From NCBI GenBank assembly GCA_943789205.1, contig CALSTG010000001.1:1912435-1976434 (forward strand): 64,000 nt of DNA. Direction: 5' to 3'. Position numbers and translations under genes: made by a program. Source of the DNA: an uncultured Flavobacteriales bacterium (GTDB lineage: Bacteria > Bacteroidota > Bacteroidia > Flavobacteriales_D > Crocinitomicaceae). Of this stretch, positions 26,983-35,408 are shown in pieces (the first letter of the stretch is position 1; every line of letters starts with the position of its first letter). The notes beneath the pieces were generated by a model that was not told the origin of the DNA, searched no databases, and saw only the letters and a program-made list of their open reading frames with translations.

Positions 26983-28065
26983 GTGAAAAACATTTTAATT
27001 TTTACTTTTCTTTTTGGCGCCAAAATTTTTGGTCAGGGTGTGATACCAATTATTGATTTTAATAATTTTTTCCTAAGCTTTCAGGATGGATTTTTTAGAT
27101 CCGTTGAAGTTCAGCCGATTCAAGACTTCAAGGCAGGAGATGATCTGATTGCATACAGAGACACTCGTGGAAACCTAAGGCTTTATGACGGTGTGAAAAG
27201 AAGTGACATTACCAACCTAAATGTACAGTACCAGGTTTCAGATTACTTAATGGGCTACATGATAGGCCCAACGTTGAATATGTGGGACCAAGGTGAGCTT
27301 TCAACCCTTACTTATTTTGCAAGAAATTTTAGTGTTAAAGATAGTTTGATTGTTTTTGAAGATACACGCTTCAATACAATTAATGCCTATTGGAAGGATT
27401 CTTCTTACATGCTGTCAACACTCATGCGCGATCTTGAAATGCCGGCTGCTATTGGAGAGAATATTGTCGTTTTTAAGGATAATGGCAATATGTTCAAGAC
27501 ATTTTGGAATGGGGACGTTTATGAGATTGATGTATGGAACAACCCGCAATACGTAAACTTTGAGGTAGGTACAGATATTATGTGCTTTAACGATCCTACA
27601 ACTCAAACTTTTGTAGTTTTTGATAAAGGTGTTTTTTACGATATAGAACAACTACCAATGGTTCGTTTTAAAGCTGGTAGGGGGTTTGTTGTCTATGAAG
27701 ATAACAGCGGAAATCTATGGTATTATAAGGATGGTGAGAGTTTTCAGCTTTCAAATTTTGGTGCTGACTTTTGGGATGTGAAAGATGATATTGTTGTCTG
27801 GACAGAGAGCTCTTATTTCTTTGCTTATTGTAATGATGAAAAGACTGAAGTCGCAAATTTTAAGCCTTTAGATTATCAAATTAAAAATGATGTTTTGGCC
27901 TATCGCAATATTTTGGGTGGCGTGAATGCATTCGTTGGAGGTGAGGCATATGAATTAACAAATATGTCAGATTCAAATTATTCGATTTATGGAAGCAGGG
28001 TCCTGGTTTCAATGTTTAACAATTCATATATAGTTTTAGAAAATGGTGTTCAGTACAAAAATTAG
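26983..28065 (+). CDS. Secreted protein of about eight propeller-like repeats, unknown function
   Basis: 360 residues starting at GTG with a signal peptide (VKNILIFTFLFGAKIFGQG). The mature part is built of about eight diverged repeats of 38-47 residues. Each has the pattern (hydrophobic)-(V/A)-(Y/F)-x-D-x-x-(G/N)-x-x-x-x-(F/Y)-x-x-G: DDLIAYRDTRGNLRLYDG, DSLIVFEDTRFNTINAYW, ENIVVFKDNGNMFKTFWNG, TDIMCFNDPTTQTFVVFDKG, RGFVVYEDNSGNLWYYKDG, KDDIVVWTESSYFFAY, KNDVLAYRNILGGVNAFVGG and SRVLVSMFNNSYIVLENG. This suggests a beta-propeller. There is no sorting domain or lipobox, so it is probably periplasmic. It overlaps the start of the NlpC/P60 gene by 23 bases, which suggests the two work together, perhaps as a binding partner for the hydrolase. 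Confidence 0.72.
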   Translation: MKNILIFTFLFGAKIFGQGVIPIIDFNNFFLSFQDGFFRSVEVQPIQDFKAGDDLIAYRDTRGNLRLYDGVKRSDITNLNVQYQVSDYLMGYMIGPTLNMWDQGELSTLTYFARNFSVKDSLIVFEDTRFNTINAYWKDSSYMLSTLMRDLEMPAAIGENIVVFKDNGNMFKTFWNGDVYEIDVWNNPQYVNFEVGTDIMCFNDPTTQTFVVFDKGVFYDIEQLPMVRFKAGRGFVVYEDNSGNLWYYKDGESFQLSNFGADFWDVKDDIVVWTESSYFFAYCNDEKTEVANFKPLDYQIKNDVLAYRNILGGVNAFVGGEAYELTNMSDSNYSIYGSRVLVSMFNNSYIVLENGVQYKN

Positions 28066-28951
28066 CCGCATCCTTTTATTGTTTGTGATTTTCACATTTC
28101 CGGCAAAATTTGTTTTTACACAAAACAAGAAAATAGATCGATTGGAACAATATTACAGCCAAAAACATTATAAAATAGTAAATCGCCAATCCAATAGATT
28201 GTTAAAGGATCCAATGTATGTCGATTATATTTTGCCTTCGTATTATAGTGCGATGAGTACATTTCATCTTCTTCAAAATCCATATTGGATGCGGCGTAAT
28301 ATTGCAAAAATAGATGAAAGCTGCAGACTCATGTCCTTAGTTTTTAATCACCCTAGTTGGTCCGAGATTAAAGAAAGTCATGCGCAAGAGCTTGGCGAAA
28401 TGGCTGTTATTTTTGAGATTTGGTTGAAGGATAACAATACAATTGTCAACGAAGAGAACAAGGCACAGTTGTCTCAGTGGATAGAAAATGTTTACAAAGG
28501 ATATAAGTTTAAGAACCCAATCCTAGAGGAAGTTGATGAAGAAGGTTTTGTTTCAGAAGGCATGAGCAATTCAGAGAGAACGGATCTTATTCATTATGCA
28601 TATGAATTTATGGGCATTCCATATAAATGGGGAGGAGACAATGAAGATGGTTTTGACTGTAGTGGATTCACAAGTCATATTTTCAAACAACAAGGTATAA
28701 CTTTGCCGCGTGTTGCATCGGGTCAATATAAAATAGCAAAAACTATAAGGGGTAAAAGAGCCTTTATGGGTGATCTTGTGTTTTTTTCAGAAGGAAAGGA
28801 AATCACTCATGTAGGTATTTTAGTTAATCAGCCAAATGAACAAAAACGTATGATTCATTCAGGTTCTTCAAAAGGGATTTCAGTCGTAGATATCGAGGCT
28901 TCGGATTATTGGCGAGGGAGGCTAGTCGGTTTTGGGCGAATTATTAAATGA
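28043..28951 (+). CDS. NlpC/P60-family cell-wall peptidase
   Basis: 302 residues. A signal-anchor-like hydrophobic segment sits at about residues 8-27, then a helical region of about 150 residues, then the NlpC/P60 domain (about 180-302). The domain begins YEFMGIPYKWGG and has the catalytic Cys in DGFDCSGFTSHIF, the catalytic His in ITHVGILV and the third residue in RMIHSG. Such enzymes cut gamma-D-Glu-mDAP or related peptidoglycan cross-bridges. Its start lies 23 bases inside the end of the repeat protein gene, so translation is coupled. The N-terminal helical part has no family I recognise. Confidence 0.88.
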   Translation: MVFSTKISRILLLFVIFTFPAKFVFTQNKKIDRLEQYYSQKHYKIVNRQSNRLLKDPMYVDYILPSYYSAMSTFHLLQNPYWMRRNIAKIDESCRLMSLVFNHPSWSEIKESHAQELGEMAVIFEIWLKDNNTIVNEENKAQLSQWIENVYKGYKFKNPILEEVDEEGFVSEGMSNSERTDLIHYAYEFMGIPYKWGGDNEDGFDCSGFTSHIFKQQGITLPRVASGQYKIAKTIRGKRAFMGDLVFFSEGKEITHVGILVNQPNEQKRMIHSGSSKGISVVDIEASDYWRGRLVGFGRIIK

Positions 28952-28977
28952 TATGTTCTTTCCTCTGTCTTATAGGT

Positions 28978-29781
28978 TTATTTGAAATTCTCTATAGCAG
29001 CTCTAACAGAGCCATGTTTTAGAAGTAGGGCCTTTCCAACTTCTTCGGTAATGTCTAGTTGTTCACATACCATTCTTGTTCCACGTTCCACCAGTTTTTT
29101 ATTGCTTAGTTGCATGTCAACCATTTTATTGCCTTTGACATGACCCAATTGAATCATGAGAGACGTTGATATCATATTTAGTACCAGTTTTTGAGCTGTT
29201 CCTGATTTCATCCTTGTTGATCCTGTTACAAATTCAGGACCCACCACAGGTGTTATTGGGTATTTAGCTTTCTGTGCTAATTTTGATCCTGGATTGCAAG
29301 AAATACCTGCGGTAAGCATTCCAAATTCATTTGCTCGTTCTATAGCGCCAAGCACATATGGAGTCCCTCCTGAAGCAGCAATTCCAACGAGAATATCATC
29401 TTTAGACACCTCATGTTTTAATAAGTCTGCCCATCCTTGGAGCATATCATCTTCTGCAAATTCTACGGCTTTTCTTATAGCCCTATCACCACCTGCGATA
29501 AGGCCAATTACTAAACCATGAGCAACACCAAAAGTTGGAGGGCATTCACTTGCATCGACCACACCGAGTCTTCCACTTGTTCCTGCTCCGATATAAAAGA
29601 GCCTTCCGCCAGCCTTCATTCTTGTTAAGGCCTTGTCAATAAACCTTTGTATTGATGAAATCTCTTGTTCAACAGCTAGTGCAACGCTTTTGTCTTCTTT
29701 ATTTATGTTTACAAGAAGTTCGCTTGTACTCATTTCTTCAAGATGGTCGTGATTTGAGGCGGCCTCCGTTGGTTTTTTCAT
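28978..29781 (-). CDS. murQ: N-acetylmuramic acid 6-phosphate etherase
   Basis: MurQ cleaves the lactyl ether of MurNAc-6-phosphate to give GlcNAc-6-phosphate in cell-wall recycling. The 267 residues show a SIS-type sugar phosphate isomerase fold with GAGTSGRLGVVDASECPPTFG (catalytic Glu within ASEC), AGGDRAIRKAVEFAEDD and the family signature TGSTRMKSGTAQKLVLNM. Length is slightly below the 298 of E. coli. It overlaps the upstream phosphoribosyltransferase gene by four bases. No PTS or kinase for MurNAc is in the window. Confidence 0.93.
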   Translation of the reverse strand: MKKPTEAASNHDHLEEMSTSELLVNINKEDKSVALAVEQEISSIQRFIDKALTRMKAGGRLFYIGAGTSGRLGVVDASECPPTFGVAHGLVIGLIAGGDRAIRKAVEFAEDDMLQGWADLLKHEVSKDDILVGIAASGGTPYVLGAIERANEFGMLTAGISCNPGSKLAQKAKYPITPVVGPEFVTGSTRMKSGTAQKLVLNMISTSLMIQLGHVKGNKMVDMQLSNKKLVERGTRMVCEQLDITEEVGKALLLKHGSVRAAIENFK

Positions 29782-30272
29782 ATAAGAAAGGCTTTTGTGT
29801 CTCCTTCGCTAAGATCAACTTCAATTCGGTCCTGTAGTGTTGTAGAAAGTGAAATACCTACGAAATTTGCTTTTATCGGATATCTTCGATGCTTTCTGTC
29901 AACCAATACTACAGTTTTTATTGCTTTAGTGGGTTGTTCTAGGAATTTCACAAGCGCGTATTGAAGTGTTTTTCCCGAATTGATGACATCATCAACAAGT
30001 ATGATATACCCCTTTTTCAACCTGGCTTCTTCAATGCTAAGGGATATGGGTTCCGCCCAAGGTTCAATTTTATTTATTTTTATTTCAAAGCTCGTTATTT
30101 TTAACGTTGCATTCTTTTCTATGATACTCGCAATCATTGAAGCCAACTTGTAACCATTTCCATTAATTCCTCCGATGAAAAGTTCCGTTTCTTCAAAACA
30201 GTTTTCGATTAACTCATGACCGAGACGTGTTATCTTTTGTTGAGTTTGAATATGGTTGAGTATAATTTGCAT
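29778..30272 (-). CDS. PyrR-like phosphoribosyltransferase
   Basis: A 164-residue type I phosphoribosyltransferase with the PRPP loop IILVDDVINSGKTLQYAL at about 90-107 and a C-terminal hood LQDRIEVDLSEGD. Size and order match PyrR/uracil phosphoribosyltransferase-like proteins common in Bacteroidota. Whether it regulates pyrimidine genes, salvages a base or does something else is not clear; no pyr gene lies near. It is read through a four-base overlap into murQ. A TATATTTG box on the minus strand at 30289-30296 is a likely promoter element, 16 bases before the ATG. Confidence 0.82.
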   Translation of the reverse strand: MQIILNHIQTQQKITRLGHELIENCFEETELFIGGINGNGYKLASMIASIIEKNATLKITSFEIKINKIEPWAEPISLSIEEARLKKGYIILVDDVINSGKTLQYALVKFLEQPTKAIKTVVLVDRKHRRYPIKANFVGISLSTTLQDRIEVDLSEGDTKAFLI

Positions 30273-30375
30273 GCATTATGACTTTGTACAAATATATCTC
30301 TTTTCCTTCTTTATTTTTGTTGATTCATAGGATATTCTTTGTTCGCCGAATCTCGAGATTTTGTAATTTCGTTTT

Positions 30376-31395
30376 ATGTCAAAGATCAAGGACTCAATAA
30401 GCATCATTCGCCATTTAACACTTCAAAGAATTTGGAATGTGGTCCTGTTGAGATTGAGCTTCTATTTGACTAGAGTTCAAAAAAAATCAATTCATTTTGG
30501 ATATCCAGCCTCCATGAGTATAGAGCCTACCACTGCTTGTAATCTAGGCTGTCCTGAATGTCCTAGTGGTTTAAAGCAATTTACACGTCCAACAGGAAGA
30601 CTTGATTTAGGTTTACATAAAGAATTACTGGAACAGATTAAATCTTCTGTTTTCTATGTTAATTATTATTTTCAAGGCGAACCTTTTTTACATCCAAATT
30701 TTTTAGAAATCATAAAGGATGCGAAGCGCGCAAATATTTACACAGCCACTTCTACAAATGCCCATTTTATTGGAGCAGAGAAAGCATTGGAAATCGTCGA
30801 TTCAGGATTAGACAGGCTAATTATTTCAGTTGATGGCCTCACACAGGAGACTTATGAGAAATATAGAGTCAATGGTTCATTAGATAAGGTAATTGCTGCA
30901 AGTAAGCATTTGGTTGAAGCCAAGCGCAAAAGAGCTTCCAGCACACCTCACTTAATTTTTCAATTTCTTGCTGTTCGTCATAATGAGCATGAAATCCCAG
31001 AAGTTTTTAAATTGGCATCAAGACACAATATTGATGAGGTAAGGATAAAAACTGCACAGCTTTATGACTACAAAAACGGTAATCCATTAATGCCTAAAAA
31101 TGAGCAGTATTCGAGGTATCGAATGCAGCGAGATGGTACATACAAGCTTCGTGGGAATCCGGGAAATCATTGTTGGAGAATGTGGTCAGGATCTGTGAGT
31201 ACTTGGGATGGAAGTATAGTGCCATGTTGCTTTGACAAGGATGCAAAGCATATACTCGGGAGTGTGAAAAACAACACGTTTAGACAGATTTGGAAAACTC
31301 CGGCTTATACAGAGTTTAGAGCCTCAATCATTAAGAACCGGCAAGCGGTAGATATTTGTACAAATTGTTCAGAAGGAACAAAAGTATGGGCTTAA
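30376..31395 (+). CDS. Radical SAM protein with SPASM-type C-terminal domain
   Basis: 339 residues. The radical SAM cluster motif CxxxCxxC appears as TACNLGCPEC at about residue 58. It is followed by GLDRLIISVDGLTQETYEKYR, characteristic of the SPASM subfamily. The C-terminal auxiliary-cluster region carries Cys in GNHCWRMWSG, GSIVPCCFDKD and VDICTNCSEG. Such proteins modify peptides or small molecules, and many lie in cell-surface polysaccharide or lipid loci. No precursor peptide or partner is visible here, so the substrate is unknown. Its stop codon directly abuts the stop of the B12 operon's last gene on the other strand, with no room for a terminator. Confidence 0.87.
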   Translation: MSKIKDSISIIRHLTLQRIWNVVLLRLSFYLTRVQKKSIHFGYPASMSIEPTTACNLGCPECPSGLKQFTRPTGRLDLGLHKELLEQIKSSVFYVNYYFQGEPFLHPNFLEIIKDAKRANIYTATSTNAHFIGAEKALEIVDSGLDRLIISVDGLTQETYEKYRVNGSLDKVIAASKHLVEAKRKRASSTPHLIFQFLAVRHNEHEIPEVFKLASRHNIDEVRIKTAQLYDYKNGNPLMPKNEQYSRYRMQRDGTYKLRGNPGNHCWRMWSGSVSTWDGSIVPCCFDKDAKHILGSVKNNTFRQIWKTPAYTEFRASIIKNRQAVDICTNCSEGTKVWA

Positions 31396-32355
31396 TTAAT
31401 TTTTAATGAATTTAACGAAATAGATGCCTTGTCTGACGGTGTAAATACCTTCCTGTAGTTCCGATATATTAATCTGATTTCCTTCAAAATATTTTATCTC
31501 TTTCCCCATATTATTTATGATAACTTTAGGTTCATCAGAAAAACCTTTAAGGTTTAGTAAATCTTTTACTGGGTTCGGAAACAATTTTAAGTTTTTTGAA
31601 GGTTCATCAATTCCTGAATTTAAAGTATGAATCACACCAATGGCATCTAGGTCAAAACCACCTGATTCAAATGGAGTAGGGTAAGGGTCATTTATGATAT
31701 TTCCTTGACTATCTTGACTGCCAATTTCGGGAGATATACTTCCGATAACGTCTATAATCCTGATTTTAATAATATTATTTATATCTAAGCCAGGAAGACC
31801 TTCGAGTTCCTCAAGGTCAAAGGGTGTCCCATAATGAACACGGTATTTTCCGGCTAGATTGTGAATAAACCGACAGTCAAAAAAACTGAAGTTGTCAAGT
31901 TGAATGTCTGAGGGTGTTTCTGAGATGGATGGAAATCGGGTAAATTGTATGCCATCTGAGCTGACCTCTACAAAAGCAAGTTCCATATAGTTGTTTGCAA
32001 AGCCGTTTTCAAAAATTGCAAAATCAGGACCGTTTCCATTTCTTATGGGTTGTGCAAAAGTTGCAATGGCAACTCCTCCGTCTCCAAGTGAAACGACCGT
32101 ATTGTCGGCTATTGAGGTAGCGTCCGATGGTAGGCCATGATTAACCAGTCCTTCACTAGCTTGCTGAATGTCTTTAGGCCCTCTTTCAATTTCAATATTA
32201 TTGGCCCAGTCTATAATGATAGAAGAGTCCTTATAAATTGCATTTGAACCTGCTTCATCGGGATTGGGTTCAAAAGACTGTGAGGTGCTGTGAAAACTCA
32301 AAGTCATCAAAAATAAAACGGGAATGACTTGAAATCCCCTGGTCAATTTATTCAT
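31396..32355 (-). CDS. T9SS-sorted surface protein of the B12 uptake operon
   Basis: 319 residues with a signal peptide and, from about residue 245, a type A T9SS sorting domain (LKLFPNPVKDLLNLKGF; IYFVKFIKN). The passenger part contains DGGVAIATFAQPIRNGNGPDFAIFENGF and ESGGFDLDAIGVIH, Gly/Asp-rich beta segments that may bind calcium. It is the last gene of the riboswitch-controlled operon and overlaps the end of the BtuG-like gene by eight bases. I infer a role in capturing cobalamin or a corrinoid-binding protein at the surface. The fold is not one I can name from sequence alone. Confidence 0.78.
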   Translation of the reverse strand: MNKLTRGFQVIPVLFLMTLSFHSTSQSFEPNPDEAGSNAIYKDSSIIIDWANNIEIERGPKDIQQASEGLVNHGLPSDATSIADNTVVSLGDGGVAIATFAQPIRNGNGPDFAIFENGFANNYMELAFVEVSSDGIQFTRFPSISETPSDIQLDNFSFFDCRFIHNLAGKYRVHYGTPFDLEELEGLPGLDINNIIKIRIIDVIGSISPEIGSQDSQGNIINDPYPTPFESGGFDLDAIGVIHTLNSGIDEPSKNLKLFPNPVKDLLNLKGFSDEPKVIINNMGKEIKYFEGNQINISELQEGIYTVRQGIYFVKFIKN

Positions 32356-33403
32356 AGACTAAAATTTTAGATGGGTTGAGCCCGACATGATGGCTTTGAA
32401 TATAATCCCCTTGAATATTATATTCTCTGACGTATCCTGAATTTGTAAACCCCATTGCATCAGACACTAAAAAACGATTTCCAATAGAATCAAAGGTTAG
32501 ATGATATAAAGTTTGAACTTCATTTAGGTTTAAAAATGAAGCAATCTCAATTTCTTTAGTTGAAGTATTGAAAAGACTCACATTTGCCTCGTTTGTATTG
32601 TAATCATACTGAGTGATTAAAAAGTCATTATTAAAATGAGAAATACCTGAAATATTGAAATTAAAAGATTCTTCTATCACATTGCTTTCGCTATTAATTC
32701 TTTTCATTCTAGAAGGTATGCTGCCGTAGTTTCCTCTTACAATTACATATATATCATCGAAAATGTCTGTTTTAATAGTTCCGGGATTCATTCCAACAGT
32801 GATTTTTTCAATTTCTTGGTTTGTGTTCAAATCAATCACTGAAACTGTTGAATCCATGAGAGGGCCATTCAGGCCTCCCGAGTTTGAGACAAAAAGCTTG
32901 TTGTTAGCAATGGCTATTCCTTCAGGGTTGGAGCCAACTTGAATTCGACTGTCTACTGTCAAGGAAACGGTATCAATGACATCCACATATCCGTCGAAGC
33001 AGGTCACATACGCCCGGCCATTATGAAATGCAATTGAACGCGGTTGTTTTGCTGCACTGCCATTCATCATCGATATTTGCTTAATGGAGCTAAAACTCAA
33101 TGCATCGATGACTTCGATAGTGCTTGAAACATTTACTACAACGTAGATTTTATCGCCATATCTTTTCAAATCGTTCCCTGTATCTCCAAGTTGGCGATTG
33201 TTCCTATTCAGAAAAAAATTATTTTCTACTTGGTTGTCTTCAAAGCTCACAAAAGAAAGTTGAGAATTATTTTGTTGAAATAATCCTTCGCAAAGCACTA
33301 GGGCTCCATTTGTAACCGAATCAATCATCACCGGAGGCTTATTGTCTTTTCCACAAGAAAAGAGCAGCAAAGATAGGTATGAAAGAAGTTTAATTAAACG
33401 CAT
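32348..33403 (-). CDS. BtuG-like YncE/DUF5074 propeller lipoprotein, cobalamin capture
   Basis: A 351-residue lipoprotein with lipobox LLFSC (Cys at about residue 17). The rest is a seven-bladed YncE-like propeller with repeated VIDALSF/VIDTVSLTV/VIDLNTN-type strands and blade motifs RSIAFHNGRAYVTC, EGIAIANNKLFVSNSGG and GTIKTDIFDDIYVIVRG. In Bacteroides the surface lipoprotein BtuG has this fold and binds B12 with very high affinity on top of BtuB. The gene lies directly behind the BtuB-like receptor (14-base overlap) and under a B12 riboswitch, which strongly supports the same role. Expected location is the outer leaflet of the outer membrane, beside BtuB. Confidence 0.84.
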   Translation of the reverse strand: MRLIKLLSYLSLLLFSCGKDNKPPVMIDSVTNGALVLCEGLFQQNNSQLSFVSFEDNQVENNFFLNRNNRQLGDTGNDLKRYGDKIYVVVNVSSTIEVIDALSFSSIKQISMMNGSAAKQPRSIAFHNGRAYVTCFDGYVDVIDTVSLTVDSRIQVGSNPEGIAIANNKLFVSNSGGLNGPLMDSTVSVIDLNTNQEIEKITVGMNPGTIKTDIFDDIYVIVRGNYGSIPSRMKRINSESNVIEESFNFNISGISHFNNDFLITQYDYNTNEANVSLFNTSTKEIEIASFLNLNEVQTLYHLTFDSIGNRFLVSDAMGFTNSGYVREYNIQGDYIQSHHVGLNPSKILVYE

Positions 33404-35354
33404 ATTTTAGAACAATTAAATAATTTCGACCAGGCATAACAAAGCTTCTAATTACCGCATATTGCGAATTGAATAAATTTTTGACCGTAAACCTAAAGGT
33501 AAGGTTGTTTTTATTTTTGAGTTTTAAGGCGTAATAAGTGCTTAAGGTGCTCACCCAAAACCCTTCCACTTGATTCGCGCTAATATTTTCGTTTAGTGAG
33601 TACCTCAATGAGTTGGTATAATTGGAAAGTCTCATTCCGAAAGTTCTGTAGTTGATGGAGAAGTCAATATTCCCTGTATGTATTGGTATGTAAGCGATCT
33701 GGTCTTTGTAGGTCGGAGAATTTGGGTCAGAAACATCTACAGCTCTTTGGAAACTGTAATTGAGGTCTAGGTCAAATTTTAAATGTTCAGTAATTCCCCA
33801 TTTTGAACCTAGTTTAAAATCAGCTCCCAAAATTCTGGCATTTTCCACGTTTTGCATCGACCATGTAAAGAGATTTTTAGTTGGAATTGCTATAATTTTA
33901 TTGGTAACATAATTCAAATAAACATTATTACGGAAATACCATTGAAGTATTCCTTTTGGCGAATTGGATAAGGACCATCCATAATTTATTTGATGGGCCT
34001 CTTCAGGTTCTAGATTCACATTCCCAATATTGTTGTAATAAAGCTCATTGAAAGAAGGCATTCGAAAAGAGCTACGGTACCAAATTTCGTGTCCAAACTT
34101 TTGACTTTCATCTTTTGTGGATAACTCGATATATGGGTTTATTTTGAATTTGTTTTCGGCACTAATCCCGGCTGAATTGTTTTCTTTAATGAATTGTTCA
34201 GATAGCTGAATGCTTAAGTTAAATCTTTTTGAAAATTTATATTTCAGACCTAAAATGGCATAATTATGATATCTCAAGGGGCTTGCAAAAGTGGTATCGC
34301 TGACCAATAAGTCACTAATAACTTCTTCTGCGCCAAAGTGGATTTTAAGATTTTCCGCAAGCTTATTTTCTCCCACAATACCAGCTTGCATTGACCTATT
34401 TCGGTAGCTTATATCAATACCACCATCCTGACCTAAATAATTTGGATCAGTATATTTCATATGATTTTCATTTATTTTTATAAAGCTTCGAAGGCTTGTT
34501 TTGTTTCCTTTAAAAACATAATCTCCAAATAAGTTTTGATCTCGATTCTCAATTCGTTCATCAGCTGAATTGTTGTATAGAATTACAGCTCCCGGAAGTC
34601 CTTGATCGAATTCTTTTTGCATATAACCCAAGCGGATGACTGATTTACCTTTTTTGATACCGCTTGTGAAACCAAAATGGTAGTCTGTGTAGTCATTATT
34701 AGAACGGGTCTCCTCTGAAGTTTGATTTCCGTTTACAAGCGTGAAGGGGTAGTTTCCATCAGCGCTTCTAAAGCTACCATGACCACTAAAGAGAAGTTTT
34801 TCGCTCGAGAATTTCATTGCTCCATAGGTCCCCCATTGATTGAAAGAACCTTGCTTTGCTAGTAATCGAAATTGGAGACCCTCATTACCAAAGTTGTTTT
34901 CAAAAGTTTCTAAAGAAAATTGGCTTCCTGCGACTTGGGCTGAAATGGGTTGTAAGAATTGTGATCGGCCGTCAGAATTACTTCTGACATATATTATATT
35001 GTCTGAATGAATTTGACCTAAGTTTACTTGGCCATTTTGTGTATTCGTTATACTGAATCCGTCGGCCACAATCTTTGAGTGATTCGCTCCTAGACCACGT
35101 GAGGATACCGTTTTTAAACCTCCGAGCCCTCCATAAGACTTAATACTAGTACTTGTGAGTTTTCTTATCAGCCCTGCTGCGTCATTAACTTGTAATGATT
35201 CAATTTTTGAAGCGTTTATACCTTCCCATTCGTTTTGGATTTTTACCGTGTCAAGGTTGAATGTAATGGTCACCTCATTAATTTCTTGTATCCTGTTTTT
35301 TTGCCCTATACAATGGGTTCCGATCCATAAACAGAAAATAATGACCAATCTCAT
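33390..35354 (-). CDS. btuB: BtuB-like TonB-dependent cobalamin receptor
   Basis: 654 residues. There is a signal peptide (to about residue 17), a short TonB-box-like stretch (INEVTITF), and a plug domain (about 40-150: LQVNDAAGLIRKLTSTSIKSYGG; VSSRGLGANHSKIVADGF). A barrel follows, ending in aromatic strands (YLIVLKYAFN). It lacks the carboxypeptidase-like N-terminal domain of the metal receptor at 4111 and is close in size to E. coli BtuB. The cobalamin assignment rests on the riboswitch upstream and on the BtuG-like and DUF4465 neighbours. It is the second gene of the operon; a hairpin separates it from the first. Confidence 0.86.
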   Translation of the reverse strand: MRLVIIFCLWIGTHCIGQKNRIQEINEVTITFNLDTVKIQNEWEGINASKIESLQVNDAAGLIRKLTSTSIKSYGGLGGLKTVSSRGLGANHSKIVADGFSITNTQNGQVNLGQIHSDNIIYVRSNSDGRSQFLQPISAQVAGSQFSLETFENNFGNEGLQFRLLAKQGSFNQWGTYGAMKFSSEKLLFSGHGSFRSADGNYPFTLVNGNQTSEETRSNNDYTDYHFGFTSGIKKGKSVIRLGYMQKEFDQGLPGAVILYNNSADERIENRDQNLFGDYVFKGNKTSLRSFIKINENHMKYTDPNYLGQDGGIDISYRNRSMQAGIVGENKLAENLKIHFGAEEVISDLLVSDTTFASPLRYHNYAILGLKYKFSKRFNLSIQLSEQFIKENNSAGISAENKFKINPYIELSTKDESQKFGHEIWYRSSFRMPSFNELYYNNIGNVNLEPEEAHQINYGWSLSNSPKGILQWYFRNNVYLNYVTNKIIAIPTKNLFTWSMQNVENARILGADFKLGSKWGITEHLKFDLDLNYSFQRAVDVSDPNSPTYKDQIAYIPIHTGNIDFSINYRTFGMRLSNYTNSLRYSLNENISANQVEGFWVSTLSTYYALKLKNKNNLTFRFTVKNLFNSQYAVIRSFVMPGRNYLIVLKYAFN

Positions 35355-35363
35355 AATTTTTAG

Positions 35364-35398
35364 AAACAGAGGTTGAGAAAATTCTCCAACCTCTGTTT
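35364..35398. repeat. Intergenic hairpin between the DUF4465 gene and btuB
   Basis: Outer stem AAACAGAGGTT (35364-35374) with AACCTCTGTTT (35388-35398), and inner stem GAGAA/TTCTC with an AA loop and one bulged base. It occupies most of the 54-base gap. On the operon (minus) strand it is not followed by a T tract, so it is more likely an RNA processing or stability element, or a partial attenuator, than a full terminator. Confidence 0.7.
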
Positions 35399-35408
35399 TC
35401 TTGACAAA

